Below, in pieces: positions 18,006 to 25,918 of a stretch of DNA of 64,000 nucleotides (positions are counted from its first letter, which is position 1; each line of letters starts with the position of its first letter). Source of the DNA: Pseudobutyrivibrio sp. ACV-2 (lineage in GTDB: Bacteria > Bacillota > Clostridia > Lachnospirales > Lachnospiraceae); NCBI RefSeq assembly GCF_900107545.1, contig NZ_FNQZ01000001.1, forward strand, positions 248,001 to 312,000. The letters run 5' to 3'. Under the pieces are notes generated by a model, which did not search any database, was not told where the DNA came from, and worked only from the letters and a program-made list of their open reading frames with translations. The translations under genes were made by a program, and so were the position numbers.

Positions 18006-20087
18006 TTACTGGCAATCTTTAATAGAGAAGCTGATACGTCCCATCTTGTCTTTGCCAAGGCATACAACCTTAACTGTATCACCAAGAGTAAGAATATCCT
18101 CAACTCTGTCAATTCTTTCCTTAGCAATCTTAGAAATGTGGACCATTCCTTCTTTGCCTGGAGCAAATTCAACAAATGCACCAAACTCTTTGATGCTAAC
18201 TACCTTACCTGTAAGGATTTGATCCTTTTCAAAATCAGTGGTAATGATTTCGATCATTCTCTTAGCTTCTGCCATCTTTGCAGCATCTGTACCGCAGATA
18301 GAAACATTGCCCTCATCTGTAATGTCAATCTTAACATCGCATCTAGCAATAATTTCGTTGATTGTCTTACCACGCTGGCCAACAACATCACCAATCTTCT
18401 CTGGATCGATTGAAAGCTGAATAATCTTTGGAGCATACTCGCCAACTTCCTTACGTGGCTCTGCAATTGCCTTGCTCATGCAGTTGTCCATGATAAAGAA
18501 TCTAGCCTCACGGCAACGAGCGATTGCGCCCTCAACGATTGGACGAGTAAGACCGTGAATCTTGATATCCATCTGGATAGCTGTGATACCTTCCTTTGTA
18601 CCAGTAACCTTAAAGTCCATATCACCGAAGAAATCTTCGAGACCCTGGATATCTGTAAGGAGTACAAAATCATCATCTGTATCACCGGTAACAAGACCAC
18701 ATGAAATACCTGCTACCATAGCCTTAATTGGAACACCTGCTGCCATAAGTGACATACATGATGCACATGTTGAAGCCATTGATGTAGAACCGTTAGACTC
18801 GAAAGTCTCAGAGACGGCACGGATTGCATATGGGAACTCCTCTGGTGAAGGAAGTACTGGAAGAAGCGCTCTCTCAGCAAGTGCACCGTGACCAATCTCA
18901 CGACGTCCTGGTCCACGTGAAGGCTTTGTCTCACCTACAGAGTATGCAGGGAAGTTGTAGTGGTGCATGTATCTCTTTTCTGTAACAAATGCATCAAGAC
19001 CATCAATCTTCTGTGCTTCAGAAAGAGGAGCAAGTGTTACAACATCACAAATCTGTGTTTGTCCACGTGTGAACATTGATGAACCGTGAACTCTAGGAAT
19101 GATATCAACTTCTGCAGCAAGTGGACGAATCTGATTGATTTCACGACCATCTGGGCGCTTGTGATCCTTAAGAATCATCTTACGAACTGTCTTTTTCTCG
19201 TACTGATAAATAGCCTCGCCAAGAACTGCAAGCCACTCCTCATTTTCAGCAAATGCTTCTTCGAGGCGCTCTGTAATCTTGCGGATATTCTCCTCACGAA
19301 CCTGCTTTTCATCTGTAAATACTGCTTCTTCCATCTCTGCTGGAGGAACGATTTCCTTCATCTTTGCAAAGAGTTCTTCTGGAATAGCGCATGATGTGTA
19401 TTCATGCTTTGGCTTACCACATTCCTTAACCATCTCATCGATGAATGCAATGATTGTCTGGTTAACATCGTGACACTTGTAGATTGCTTCAATCATCTTA
19501 TCCTCAGGGATGATGTTAGCTCCTGCCTCAATCATGATAACCTTTTCTCTTGTAGAAGCAACCGTAAGCTTAAGGTCGCCCTTATCCCACTGCTCCTGAG
19601 ATGGGTTTACGATAAGCTCTCCGTTAATCATACCCATCTGAGTCATGGCACATGGACCATCAAATGGGATATCTGAAATACATGTAGAAATAGCAGCACC
19701 AAGCATTGCAACAAGCTCTGGACGGCACTGTGGATCAACTGCCATAACCATGTTGTTAAGAGTAACATCGTTACGGTAATCCTTTGGGAATAAAGGACGC
19801 ATTGGTCTATCAATAACACGAGATGTAAGGACTGCATTCTCAGATGCCTTACCCTCTCTCTTGTTGAATCCTCCTGGAATCTTACCTACTGCGTATGTCT
19901 TTTCTTCAAATTCAACTGAAAGTGGGAAAAAATCGATGCCATCACGTGGCTTATCTGATGCTGTAGCAGTAGAAAGAACTGTTGTATCACCATATTGTAT
20001 AAACGCTGCTCCATTAGCCTGAGCTGCGACTCTGCCGATATCAACACGAAGTGTTCTACCAGCTAAATCCATTGTAAATGTCTTCAT
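18006..20087 (-). CDS. pnp: Polynucleotide phosphorylase
   Basis: A 693-residue 3'-5' phosphorolytic exoribonuclease: two RNase PH-like domains (the second includes RPDGREINQIRPL), then a KH domain (about 550-610; IGDVVGQRGKTINEI) and an S1 domain (about 615-690; GKVVSIKEFGAFVEF). It degrades mRNA and trims RNA ends. The start is ATG 20087 with AAGGAGAAAGCC upstream; the longer open frame runs back through a leader hairpin and has no homology. It follows rpsO, the same order as in E. coli and Bacillus. Confidence 0.98.
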   Translation of the reverse strand: MKTFTMDLAGRTLRVDIGRVAAQANGAAFIQYGDTTVLSTATASDKPRDGIDFFPLSVEFEEKTYAVGKIPGGFNKREGKASENAVLTSRVIDRPMRPLFPKDYRNDVTLNNMVMAVDPQCRPELVAMLGAAISTCISDIPFDGPCAMTQMGMINGELIVNPSQEQWDKGDLKLTVASTREKVIMIEAGANIIPEDKMIEAIYKCHDVNQTIIAFIDEMVKECGKPKHEYTSCAIPEELFAKMKEIVPPAEMEEAVFTDEKQVREENIRKITERLEEAFAENEEWLAVLGEAIYQYEKKTVRKMILKDHKRPDGREINQIRPLAAEVDIIPRVHGSSMFTRGQTQICDVVTLAPLSEAQKIDGLDAFVTEKRYMHHYNFPAYSVGETKPSRGPGRREIGHGALAERALLPVLPSPEEFPYAIRAVSETFESNGSTSMASTCASCMSLMAAGVPIKAMVAGISCGLVTGDTDDDFVLLTDIQGLEDFFGDMDFKVTGTKEGITAIQMDIKIHGLTRPIVEGAIARCREARFFIMDNCMSKAIAEPRKEVGEYAPKIIQLSIDPEKIGDVVGQRGKTINEIIARCDVKIDITDEGNVSICGTDAAKMAEAKRMIEIITTDFEKDQILTGKVVSIKEFGAFVEFAPGKEGMVHISKIAKERIDRVEDILTLGDTVKVVCLGKDKMGRISFSIKDCQ

Positions 20088-20120
20088 GGCTTTCTCCTTA
20101 TAATAACTTAATATAATTAA

Positions 20121-20212
20121 GCACGAACCCGAAACTACTGAAAATGAAGCGAACCGCAAAACTGGACATGACAAATCCATTCGCTAACAAATTCAGTGGC
20201 TTCGGATTGGGC
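20121..20212 (-). promoter_or_regulatory. Long bulged hairpin in the pnp leader
   Basis: The rpsO-pnp gap encodes RNA folding into a long stem: 16 of 17 positions pair between 20192-20208 and about 20125-20141, an internal loop follows, then a further six-pair helix (AGCGAA with UUCGCU). There is no T tract, so it is not a simple terminator. In E. coli a comparable leader stem is cut by RNase III and used by PNPase to repress itself; a similar role here is an inference. Confidence 0.6.
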
Positions 20213-20235
20213 TTTTTAACTTGTTTTAAAATCGA

Positions 20236-20264
20236 AAAACGAGCGGAGTAGATATACTCCGCTC
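20236..20264 (-). terminator. Intrinsic terminator of rpsO
   Basis: A perfect 10-bp stem (20241-20250 with 20255-20264), a four-base loop and GTTTTT on the minus strand, eight bases past the rpsO stop. Partial read-through could feed pnp. Confidence 0.8.
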
Positions 20265-20271
20265 ATATAGA

Positions 20272-20538
20272 TTACTTTCTTAAGCCAAGACGCTCGATAA
20301 GTGAACGATATCTCTCGATATCTGTGTTCTTAAGGTATGCAAGAAGGTTTCTTCTCTTACCAACCATCTTCATCATACCACGACGTGAATGATGGTCACC
20401 AGGGTTAGCCTTAAGGTGCTCTGTAAGCTCTGAAATACGAGCTGTAAGAACTGCGATCTGAACCTCTGGAGAACCTGTATCACCAGCTGTTCTAGCGTAC
20501 TCATTGATAATTGCCTGCTTCTTTTCTTTTGTAATCAT
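20272..20538 (-). CDS. rpsO: 30S ribosomal protein S15
   Basis: An 88-residue S15 with intact [15 protein letters not shown] and [22 protein letters not shown] segments that contact 16S rRNA. The start has AGGAGG upstream. It has its own promoter and a structured leader, with a terminator directly behind. Confidence 0.99.
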   Translation of the reverse strand: MITKEKKQAIINEYARTAGDTGSPEVQIAVLTARISELTEHLKANPGDHHSRRGMMKMVGKRRNLLAYLKNTDIERYRSLIERLGLRK

Positions 20539-20548
20539 TTTACTACCT

Positions 20549-20620
20549 CCTGAAAATTGAATATGCCGTAACTAAGGTGAAGGTCGGAGTGTCCTAAACC
20601 TGAGTCACAGTAAAATAGTA
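20549..20620 (-). promoter_or_regulatory. Possible S15 autoregulatory leader
   Basis: About 80 transcribed bases precede rpsO. They contain a nested hairpin (AGGU...ACCU closing GGA-CAC-UCC) and a complementary ACUCAGG / CCUUAGU pair close to the ribosome site, in line with S15 leaders that regulate rpsO in other Firmicutes. I have not matched it to a known model. Confidence 0.4.
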
Positions 20621-20627
20621 CTTTAGT

Positions 20628-20656
20628 ATAATAGCACAGCCTTAAAAATATGTAAA
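20628..20656 (-). promoter_or_regulatory. Sigma-A promoter of rpsO
   Basis: Minus-strand TTTACA (20651-20656), a 17-base spacer and TATTAT (20628-20633). It directly follows the weak terminator of the cyclic-nucleotide operon. Confidence 0.75.
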
Positions 20657-20661
20657 CAAGG

Positions 20662-20681
20662 AAAAACCTTTATTTTAAAGG
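20662..20681 (-). terminator. Weak terminator of the cyclic-nucleotide operon
   Basis: A 6-bp stem CCTTTA/TAAAGG (20667-20672 with 20676-20681) and, on the minus strand, a five-T tract, 13 bases after the DUF4340 gene. Confidence 0.55.
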
Positions 20682-20693
20682 GATATACCAATT

Positions 20694-21269
20694 CTACAGC
20701 TGTATCAAATCTTCTATCGCATATTCCTCAACCAATGACAATTTGCCACTATTAATATATATTGTAGAGAAATCATAATTGATAGAAAAATAGGCTTGCT
20801 TTTTATCTTCATCATAATTTCCAATAGAAATAATTATTGTACTTCCAGAGGAATCTGTAACTCTGTATTCTTTCGCTGACTCGTCAATTCCATAGCTTTT
20901 GGCATCAACATCTGTTAAAATTCCAATACATCTAACGTCGCATAAATAATTAAGCACCTTATCTATTCTTTCTTCGCTAATATCTAAGGACGTGTTGTCG
21001 ATACAAATCCACTCACCATCTGTATTTTCAAAATTTAATAATAACCCATTGGCATCAGTCAGAGTAAATTCATGAACATCATCTTTTGGAATAAGAAAAA
21101 CCTGTTCTCCTTTATCCTTTTTTTGACTTTCTTTATCCAATACTTCTGCACGATCTGCACCACCTGTTGAATTCATATTACTTTTTGAATATAGAATAAT
21201 CATTAATACCAGTATTCCAATCCCTATTAATGCCACAATCAGTTTAAATATATTACTCTTGTTTTTCAT
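20694..21269 (-). CDS. Membrane-anchored DUF4340-like protein
   Basis: A 191-residue protein with a basic start and one N-terminal membrane helix (about 8-28), then an extracytoplasmic region with repeated beta-strand pattern. The segment with LCDVRCIGIL...SYGID...YRVTDSSGSTIIISIGN is typical of DUF4340, a family of unknown function often found beside ABC exporter subunits; here there is none. ATG 21269 is chosen because GGGGG lies just upstream. Last gene of the cyclase operon, 31 bases behind the TIM-barrel gene. Confidence 0.75.
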   Translation of the reverse strand: MKNKSNIFKLIVALIGIGILVLMIILYSKSNMNSTGGADRAEVLDKESQKKDKGEQVFLIPKDDVHEFTLTDANGLLLNFENTDGEWICIDNTSLDISEERIDKVLNYLCDVRCIGILTDVDAKSYGIDESAKEYRVTDSSGSTIIISIGNYDEDKKQAYFSINYDFSTIYINSGKLSLVEEYAIEDLIQL

Positions 21270-21300
21270 TGCATCCCCCAATAATTTTTGCTTAAAATTT

Positions 21301-22095
21301 TTAAGACGTACCGAATAAATTATTGTTTTTTAAGAATTCTATTGATCGAATAACATTTTCTATCCCGCCAACCTCAAGAGTCATTGGGATTTTTCTTTTC
21401 ATAGCTCGCCACAATTTATCAACCATTTGCCAGTCTATGTTACCATCCCCCAAAGAAAAATGATCATCATACACACCCATATTATCAGACAAATGAATAT
21501 ATCCTATTCTATCTCCCACATACTCAAACCACTTTTCAATAGGTACATTAGAATAATTAGCATGGCCAACATCTAGACATACACCTATTTTATTATTTTT
21601 TGTGATATCCATCAAAGATTTTATTGGGATAGGATCTATATCCGGACTATTTTCTATAAATATATTTAAATTATATTCTTCAACCAATTCTTCATAAAAA
21701 TCTGCACAAAGAGCAACCCATCCTTCCATATAGGTGCCCCTTAAGTAATGAAAACAACTAGAATGAAAAACTACATTTGAGACTCCCAAATATGTAGCTG
21801 CTTTACAGCTTTGGCGGCATTTTTCTTTAGAAAGTTCTCTAATTTTACTATCACTGCTGGCCGGATTAACATCTATAAAACATCCGTGAACAGACGTGGC
21901 CAAACCAGAATTTGCATATCTTTTCAAACAACTGTCGAAAGACCCGCCCTCATTGAGAGCGGGTGGCAATGACAGTTCCAACACCTCAAATCCAAGGCCT
22001 TCACTTTCAGCAAGAGCCCGCCACTTTTTAAAAGCAGTTTTTGTGGGTTGTACCTGTAATATATCATTAGTATCAATTTGATTTTTATTAAACAT
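21301..22095 (-). CDS. Sugar-phosphate isomerase/epimerase-like TIM barrel
   Basis: A 264-residue xylose-isomerase-like TIM barrel. Likely metal ligands sit on successive strands: HSSCFH, IENSPD, CLDVGHAN, YIHLSDN with a following DDHFSLGDGNIDW, and LEVGG near the end. Relatives isomerise or epimerise sugars, inositol derivatives or ketoacids, and some act as endonuclease IV; the substrate cannot be told from sequence. It overlaps the cNMP-binding gene by eight bases and lacks a good ribosome site, indicating translational coupling. Confidence 0.85.
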   Translation of the reverse strand: MFNKNQIDTNDILQVQPTKTAFKKWRALAESEGLGFEVLELSLPPALNEGGSFDSCLKRYANSGLATSVHGCFIDVNPASSDSKIRELSKEKCRQSCKAATYLGVSNVVFHSSCFHYLRGTYMEGWVALCADFYEELVEEYNLNIFIENSPDIDPIPIKSLMDITKNNKIGVCLDVGHANYSNVPIEKWFEYVGDRIGYIHLSDNMGVYDDHFSLGDGNIDWQMVDKLWRAMKRKIPMTLEVGGIENVIRSIEFLKNNNLFGTS

Positions 22096-23065
22096 AAAGT
22101 TTGCTCTGAGAATTATTCACCTGCTTTGTAGAATCAACACTTACAGATTCAATTTGTTCTGCATTATAAATATCAAATACCATTTTACATGCATCTATAT
22201 ATGCTACTGTAAGCTTTCTAAGTCTTTGAGAAATATGTTCCATAATCATCTCAACCTTAGGTGGATTTTTCTTAAACAGTTCCTCCAAATCCTTTAAATA
22301 AATGGTCTCAATAACCGTATCATCCTCCAAAACAACTGCAGTTGCACTGTGACGATCATCTTCAAGCAAACCCATTTCACCAAAGAACTCATCTGCATGC
22401 AGCTCTGCTAAAAGTTTTTCATTTGAACGACCATAATTTTTAAAGATACCAACTCTACCTTGATGCACATCATACATGCAATCTCCGAATAACCCTTCCT
22501 TGAAAATTATAGTCCCCTTTGAAAAGCTATCAATATTTTTTGAATAGCCTTTGGCATGAGTTATATCGTCCAGCTGTCGTAATGTCTCCACACTGTTAAT
22601 TTCTGACATATTTTTATTTGCCTTTGAAACATTTACAAACTTTAGGATTTTATTAACTAACCCTTCACTTCTACCCGATTTGTCTTTTCCTGACCTAAGC
22701 TCAGCAATTGTATTTGTTACATCATCATAATCATTTGTAAGCTCGCGTAATCTACTACAAAGATTCTTCATAATTTCAGCGATTTTATCTGGCTGTGAAT
22801 CAAAATATTTTCCAATCTCAGTTGGAGAAATTTCAAAAACAGTAGTAGTCTCCAACGCAACTACAGATGCACTACGTGGGTAAGCTTCAATAACAGCCAT
22901 CTCACCAAAAAACTGATTTTCACCCAGCTCGGTTAGCATAACCTGGTCGGCTTCTCCATAGTTAACATACACGCCAACGGATCCTTTTTTAATCTGATAC
23001 ATGTTATCCCAAATTGCTCCTTGACGTAATAATACTTCACCCTTCTTGAAATTTTTCTCGATCAT
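22088..23065 (-). CDS. Tandem cyclic-nucleotide-binding domain protein
   Basis: A 325-residue soluble protein with two CRP-type cyclic nucleotide-binding domains (about 1-120 and 175-295) joined by a charged linker; no DNA-binding helix-turn-helix and no catalytic domain follow. The phosphate-binding cassette of domain 1 is canonical (FFGEMAVIEAYPRSAS, Glu55 and Arg64). In domain 2 the glutamate is kept (Glu230) but the phosphate-contacting Arg is His239. The layout resembles a PKA regulatory subunit without a kinase in view. It follows the cyclase gene by 78 bases, with AAGGAGG before ATG. Confidence 0.9.
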   Translation of the reverse strand: MIEKNFKKGEVLLRQGAIWDNMYQIKKGSVGVYVNYGEADQVMLTELGENQFFGEMAVIEAYPRSASVVALETTTVFEISPTEIGKYFDSQPDKIAEIMKNLCSRLRELTNDYDDVTNTIAELRSGKDKSGRSEGLVNKILKFVNVSKANKNMSEINSVETLRQLDDITHAKGYSKNIDSFSKGTIIFKEGLFGDCMYDVHQGRVGIFKNYGRSNEKLLAELHADEFFGEMGLLEDDRHSATAVVLEDDTVIETIYLKDLEELFKKNPPKVEMIMEHISQRLRKLTVAYIDACKMVFDIYNAEQIESVSVDSTKQVNNSQSKLYV

Positions 23066-23143
23066 AATTTCCTCCTTGATAAATACATTATTAACCCCGA
23101 ACCTACACCTGTGAGATATCTAAGGTTTTACCTGTGTCCTACT

Positions 23144-24475
23144 TCAAAACAATTTTTTATATGTTTCATCAAGTTCTTCCGTATTGGATGTGAAACATAT
23201 TTTATAAATATCATCTTTAACATCGATAACTTTAGCATATAAATTGTCACACAAGTTGCACACTATATTCTGTTTATCAAGAAGTTTTACATCCGTTTGC
23301 AGTAAAGCATATCTCTTATCTTCAGATAATGCCAAAATGACAGCTTTATTCTCCTTTGTCTCTACAGCTTTATCCTTTATAAGATGGATTATAACATCAA
23401 TTTTTGTTTTGGGATATTTCCAGCAAATATCTTCATTTTCGCATTTGATATTTAAATCTCCTACACCTCGAATATCAAATATTTGTATCTCGTGAGTTCC
23501 TCCTTTTGGGAATATTTTTAACGCATTATTTATTATTAAATCGGAGTCTATTAGATTTTTCGTATACTCCGAAATATAAATCTGCCCGCCGATTGTATAT
23601 GATTGAATTCTTCCAGCAAGATTCACCGTCTCGCCCATACACCCATATTTCGTCTTTTGCCTGGAACCAATATTACCAACAACAACTATACCTGAATTAA
23701 TTCCTATTCCCATTTCTAATGCCGGAAACCCATTTAAAACATTCCATTCATTAACGGATTGCATTGCATTTTCCATCTCAACGGCACAGGCTACAGCATG
23801 AGATCCATGGCCCTCATCTGCTTTAGGTGCGCCAAACAAAACAAAAATACCATCTCCAAGAAACTCTATAACACTACCTTTATATTTTTCTATAATGCTT
23901 ACCATTTTTTCAAAATAATGGTTAAGCATTTTAATTAAATCTGTAGGATTAAGCTTTGTGCTTAAAGCCGTAAATCCCCTTATATCACTCATTAAAATAG
24001 AGCATTCACACTGCCTGCCACCAAGTGCCTCGCCATCCGGATTATTTAATATAAAATCTGCAATTTCAGGTGATGTATAACGTTCAAACGCAAGATTAAC
24101 CCTAATGAATTCTGTAAGATCATTGAGCAACGCGATGTATATTATTCCACCATTGCTTGCGTTAGCAGATGTCATGCTCACTCTAAGCTTAAAGATTTTA
24201 CCTGCTTTATTTTCATAATCCACATACCCCTGATGATAAACCATCTTCTGTTCAGCGCAATCGATAAACAATTGAATTAAGTCATCATTTTTTTCCTTAT
24301 AAGGGATGTATGTCCATATTTTTTGCCCAATTAGTTGGCTATCATCAATATCCAGCAATGCTCTCGCAGCGGGATTTGTATATATCAAACCTCCCCACCT
24401 ATCCATAACGCATACAGCATCCTTCATATTTGTAAAAATAAATTCCGAATCGACCTGATTTAATTCCACTTCCAT
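23144..24475 (-). CDS. PAS-class III adenylate/guanylate cyclase
   Basis: A 443-residue soluble protein: PAS-like sensor domain (about 10-130), the FERYTSPEIADFIL linker typical of class III cyclases, a catalytic domain (about 155-330) and a 110-residue C-terminal beta-rich domain that could be PilZ-like (weak). The metal aspartates are present (Asp164 in MSDIRGF, Asp208 in LGDG), as are the transition-state Asn285 and Arg289. The purine-selecting lysine is replaced by Glu204 and the second selector position is Gly278. It should make cAMP or cGMP; which one is open. Start at ATG 24475 with GAGG upstream. First gene of a four-gene operon. Confidence 0.92.
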   Translation of the reverse strand: MEVELNQVDSEFIFTNMKDAVCVMDRWGGLIYTNPAARALLDIDDSQLIGQKIWTYIPYKEKNDDLIQLFIDCAEQKMVYHQGYVDYENKAGKIFKLRVSMTSANASNGGIIYIALLNDLTEFIRVNLAFERYTSPEIADFILNNPDGEALGGRQCECSILMSDIRGFTALSTKLNPTDLIKMLNHYFEKMVSIIEKYKGSVIEFLGDGIFVLFGAPKADEGHGSHAVACAVEMENAMQSVNEWNVLNGFPALEMGIGINSGIVVVGNIGSRQKTKYGCMGETVNLAGRIQSYTIGGQIYISEYTKNLIDSDLIINNALKIFPKGGTHEIQIFDIRGVGDLNIKCENEDICWKYPKTKIDVIIHLIKDKAVETKENKAVILALSEDKRYALLQTDVKLLDKQNIVCNLCDNLYAKVIDVKDDIYKICFTSNTEELDETYKKLF

Positions 24476-24507
24476 AAAATACCTCAAAAACCTCTCATTT
24501 GAGTGAT

Positions 24508-24538
24508 ATTATAGCAACAAGTGCGTAATAAGTGTTAA
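24508..24538 (-). promoter_or_regulatory. Candidate promoter of the cyclase operon
   Basis: Minus-strand TATAAT (24508-24513) with a TTAACA-like -35 (24533-24538) at a long 19-base spacing, placed between the purA terminator and the cyclase start. Confidence 0.5.
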
Positions 24539-24571
24539 TCCAGATGATTATTTCACAAATTAAACACAAAC

Positions 24572-24601
24572 AAAAAAGGCCTGTAGGAAAACCTACAAGC
24601 C
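24572..24601 (-). terminator. Intrinsic terminator of degV-purA
   Basis: A 10-position stem with one mismatch (24578-24587 with 24592-24601), an AAAA loop and six T on the minus strand, seven bases past the purA stop. Confidence 0.85.
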
Positions 24602-24607
24602 AAAATT

Positions 24608-25888
24608 TTATTTATTTCTATAGATGATATCATCTCTTCCTGGGCCATTTGAAACCATAGTGATAGGGAATCCAATTTCCTTTTCAATGAATTCAATGTA
24701 ATTACGGCAATTTTCAGGAAGATCCTCGTATTTTTTAATGCCTCTGATATCTGTCTTCCATCCTGGAAGTGTCTTAAGTACAGGCTTTGCCTTTTCAAGC
24801 TTTGATGTTACAGGGAAATCTGTTGTAACCTCCCCATCAATTTCATAGCCTACACAAACTGGAATCTCATCAAGGTAACCAAGAACATCTACTACTGTAA
24901 ATGCTACATCTGTTGTGCCCTGCATTCTGCAGCCATATTTTGAAGCTACACAGTCAAACCATCCCATACGACGTGGACGACCTGTAGTTGCGCCAAACTC
25001 GCCACCGTCACCACCGCGGCGTCTGAGCTCATCTGCTTCATCACCAAATATCTCTGAAACGAAAGCACCTGCACCAACAGCTGAAGAATAAGCCTTGCAC
25101 ACAGTAACTACCTGCTTAAGTTCCTGTGCCGGAATACCTGCGCCAATACATCCGTATGGAGCAAGTGTTGAAGAAGATGTAACCATAGGATAAATTCCAT
25201 GATCTGGATCCTTAAGTGTACCAAGCTGTCCCTCAAGAAGGATTGTCTTGTTTTCTTTGATTGCGTTCCAAAGGAATGCAGATGTATCACAAACATATGG
25301 TGCAATCATATCTCTGTACTGATGAAGAGTATCAAGAAGCTCTTCAGGTGTAAGAAGTGGCTTGTGATAGAGATGCTCTAAAAGAACATTTTTCTGGTCA
25401 CAAGTACGAACAACCTTTTCCTTAAGAAGCTCTTCATCAAAAAGCTCCTGAACCTGATATCCAATCTTGGCATATTTATCAGAGTAGAAAGGAGCAATAC
25501 CGCTCTTTGTTGAACCAAAGGAAGCCTTTCCCAAGCGTTCCTCTTCATATTGATCAAAAAGGATATGATATGGCATTACAATCTGTGCCCTGTCAGAAAC
25601 CAAAATCTTTGGTGCTGGTACCCCCTTATCAACAATTGATTTAATCTCATTAATAAGGATTGGAATATTGAGAGCTACACCATTTCCAATAATACTTGTA
25701 GTGTGGCTATAGAATACTCCCGAAGGTAATGTGTGGAGTGCAAACTTTCCATAGTTATTTACTATAGTATGTCCTGCATTAGCTCCTCCCTGGAAACGCA
25801 CGATAATGTCTGCATTAGCAGCCATCATATCTGTGATTTTTCCTTTGCCTTCGTCGCCCCAATTGGCACCTACAACTGCTTTTACCAT
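24608..25888 (-). CDS. purA: Adenylosuccinate synthetase
   Basis: A 426-residue enzyme joining IMP and aspartate with GTP on the way to AMP. The P-loop GDEGKGK (11-17), GHT, the GSTKSGIAP segment, LLEGQLGTLKDPDHG-type sequence and GATTGRPRRMGWFD are all present. AGGAGG precedes the ATG. It lies 30 bases downstream of degV, so the pair is probably one transcript. Confidence 0.97.
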   Translation of the reverse strand: MVKAVVGANWGDEGKGKITDMMAANADIIVRFQGGANAGHTIVNNYGKFALHTLPSGVFYSHTTSIIGNGVALNIPILINEIKSIVDKGVPAPKILVSDRAQIVMPYHILFDQYEEERLGKASFGSTKSGIAPFYSDKYAKIGYQVQELFDEELLKEKVVRTCDQKNVLLEHLYHKPLLTPEELLDTLHQYRDMIAPYVCDTSAFLWNAIKENKTILLEGQLGTLKDPDHGIYPMVTSSSTLAPYGCIGAGIPAQELKQVVTVCKAYSSAVGAGAFVSEIFGDEADELRRRGGDGGEFGATTGRPRRMGWFDCVASKYGCRMQGTTDVAFTVVDVLGYLDEIPVCVGYEIDGEVTTDFPVTSKLEKAKPVLKTLPGWKTDIRGIKKYEDLPENCRNYIEFIEKEIGFPITMVSNGPGRDDIIYRNK

Positions 25889-25918
25889 AACAATCCTCCT
25901 AATTATTAAAGAAAATTT

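Noticed and set aside
18238-18891. Several plus- and minus-strand open frames inside pnp
   Set aside because: They overlap a complete pnp gene in other frames and their translations have no domain signature; they are shadow frames.
23107-23136. Direct repeat ACCTGTG twice between the cyclase and cNMP-binding genes, as a CRP-type site
   Set aside because: CRP sites need TGTGA-N6-TCACA; only half-sites occur and in direct, not inverted, order. The receptor also has no DNA-binding domain.
24608-25888. PurA as an altered enzyme because it has Asn where Gln is usual before the P-loop
   Set aside because: All catalytic and GTP-binding motifs are intact and the change is conservative; nothing else is odd.
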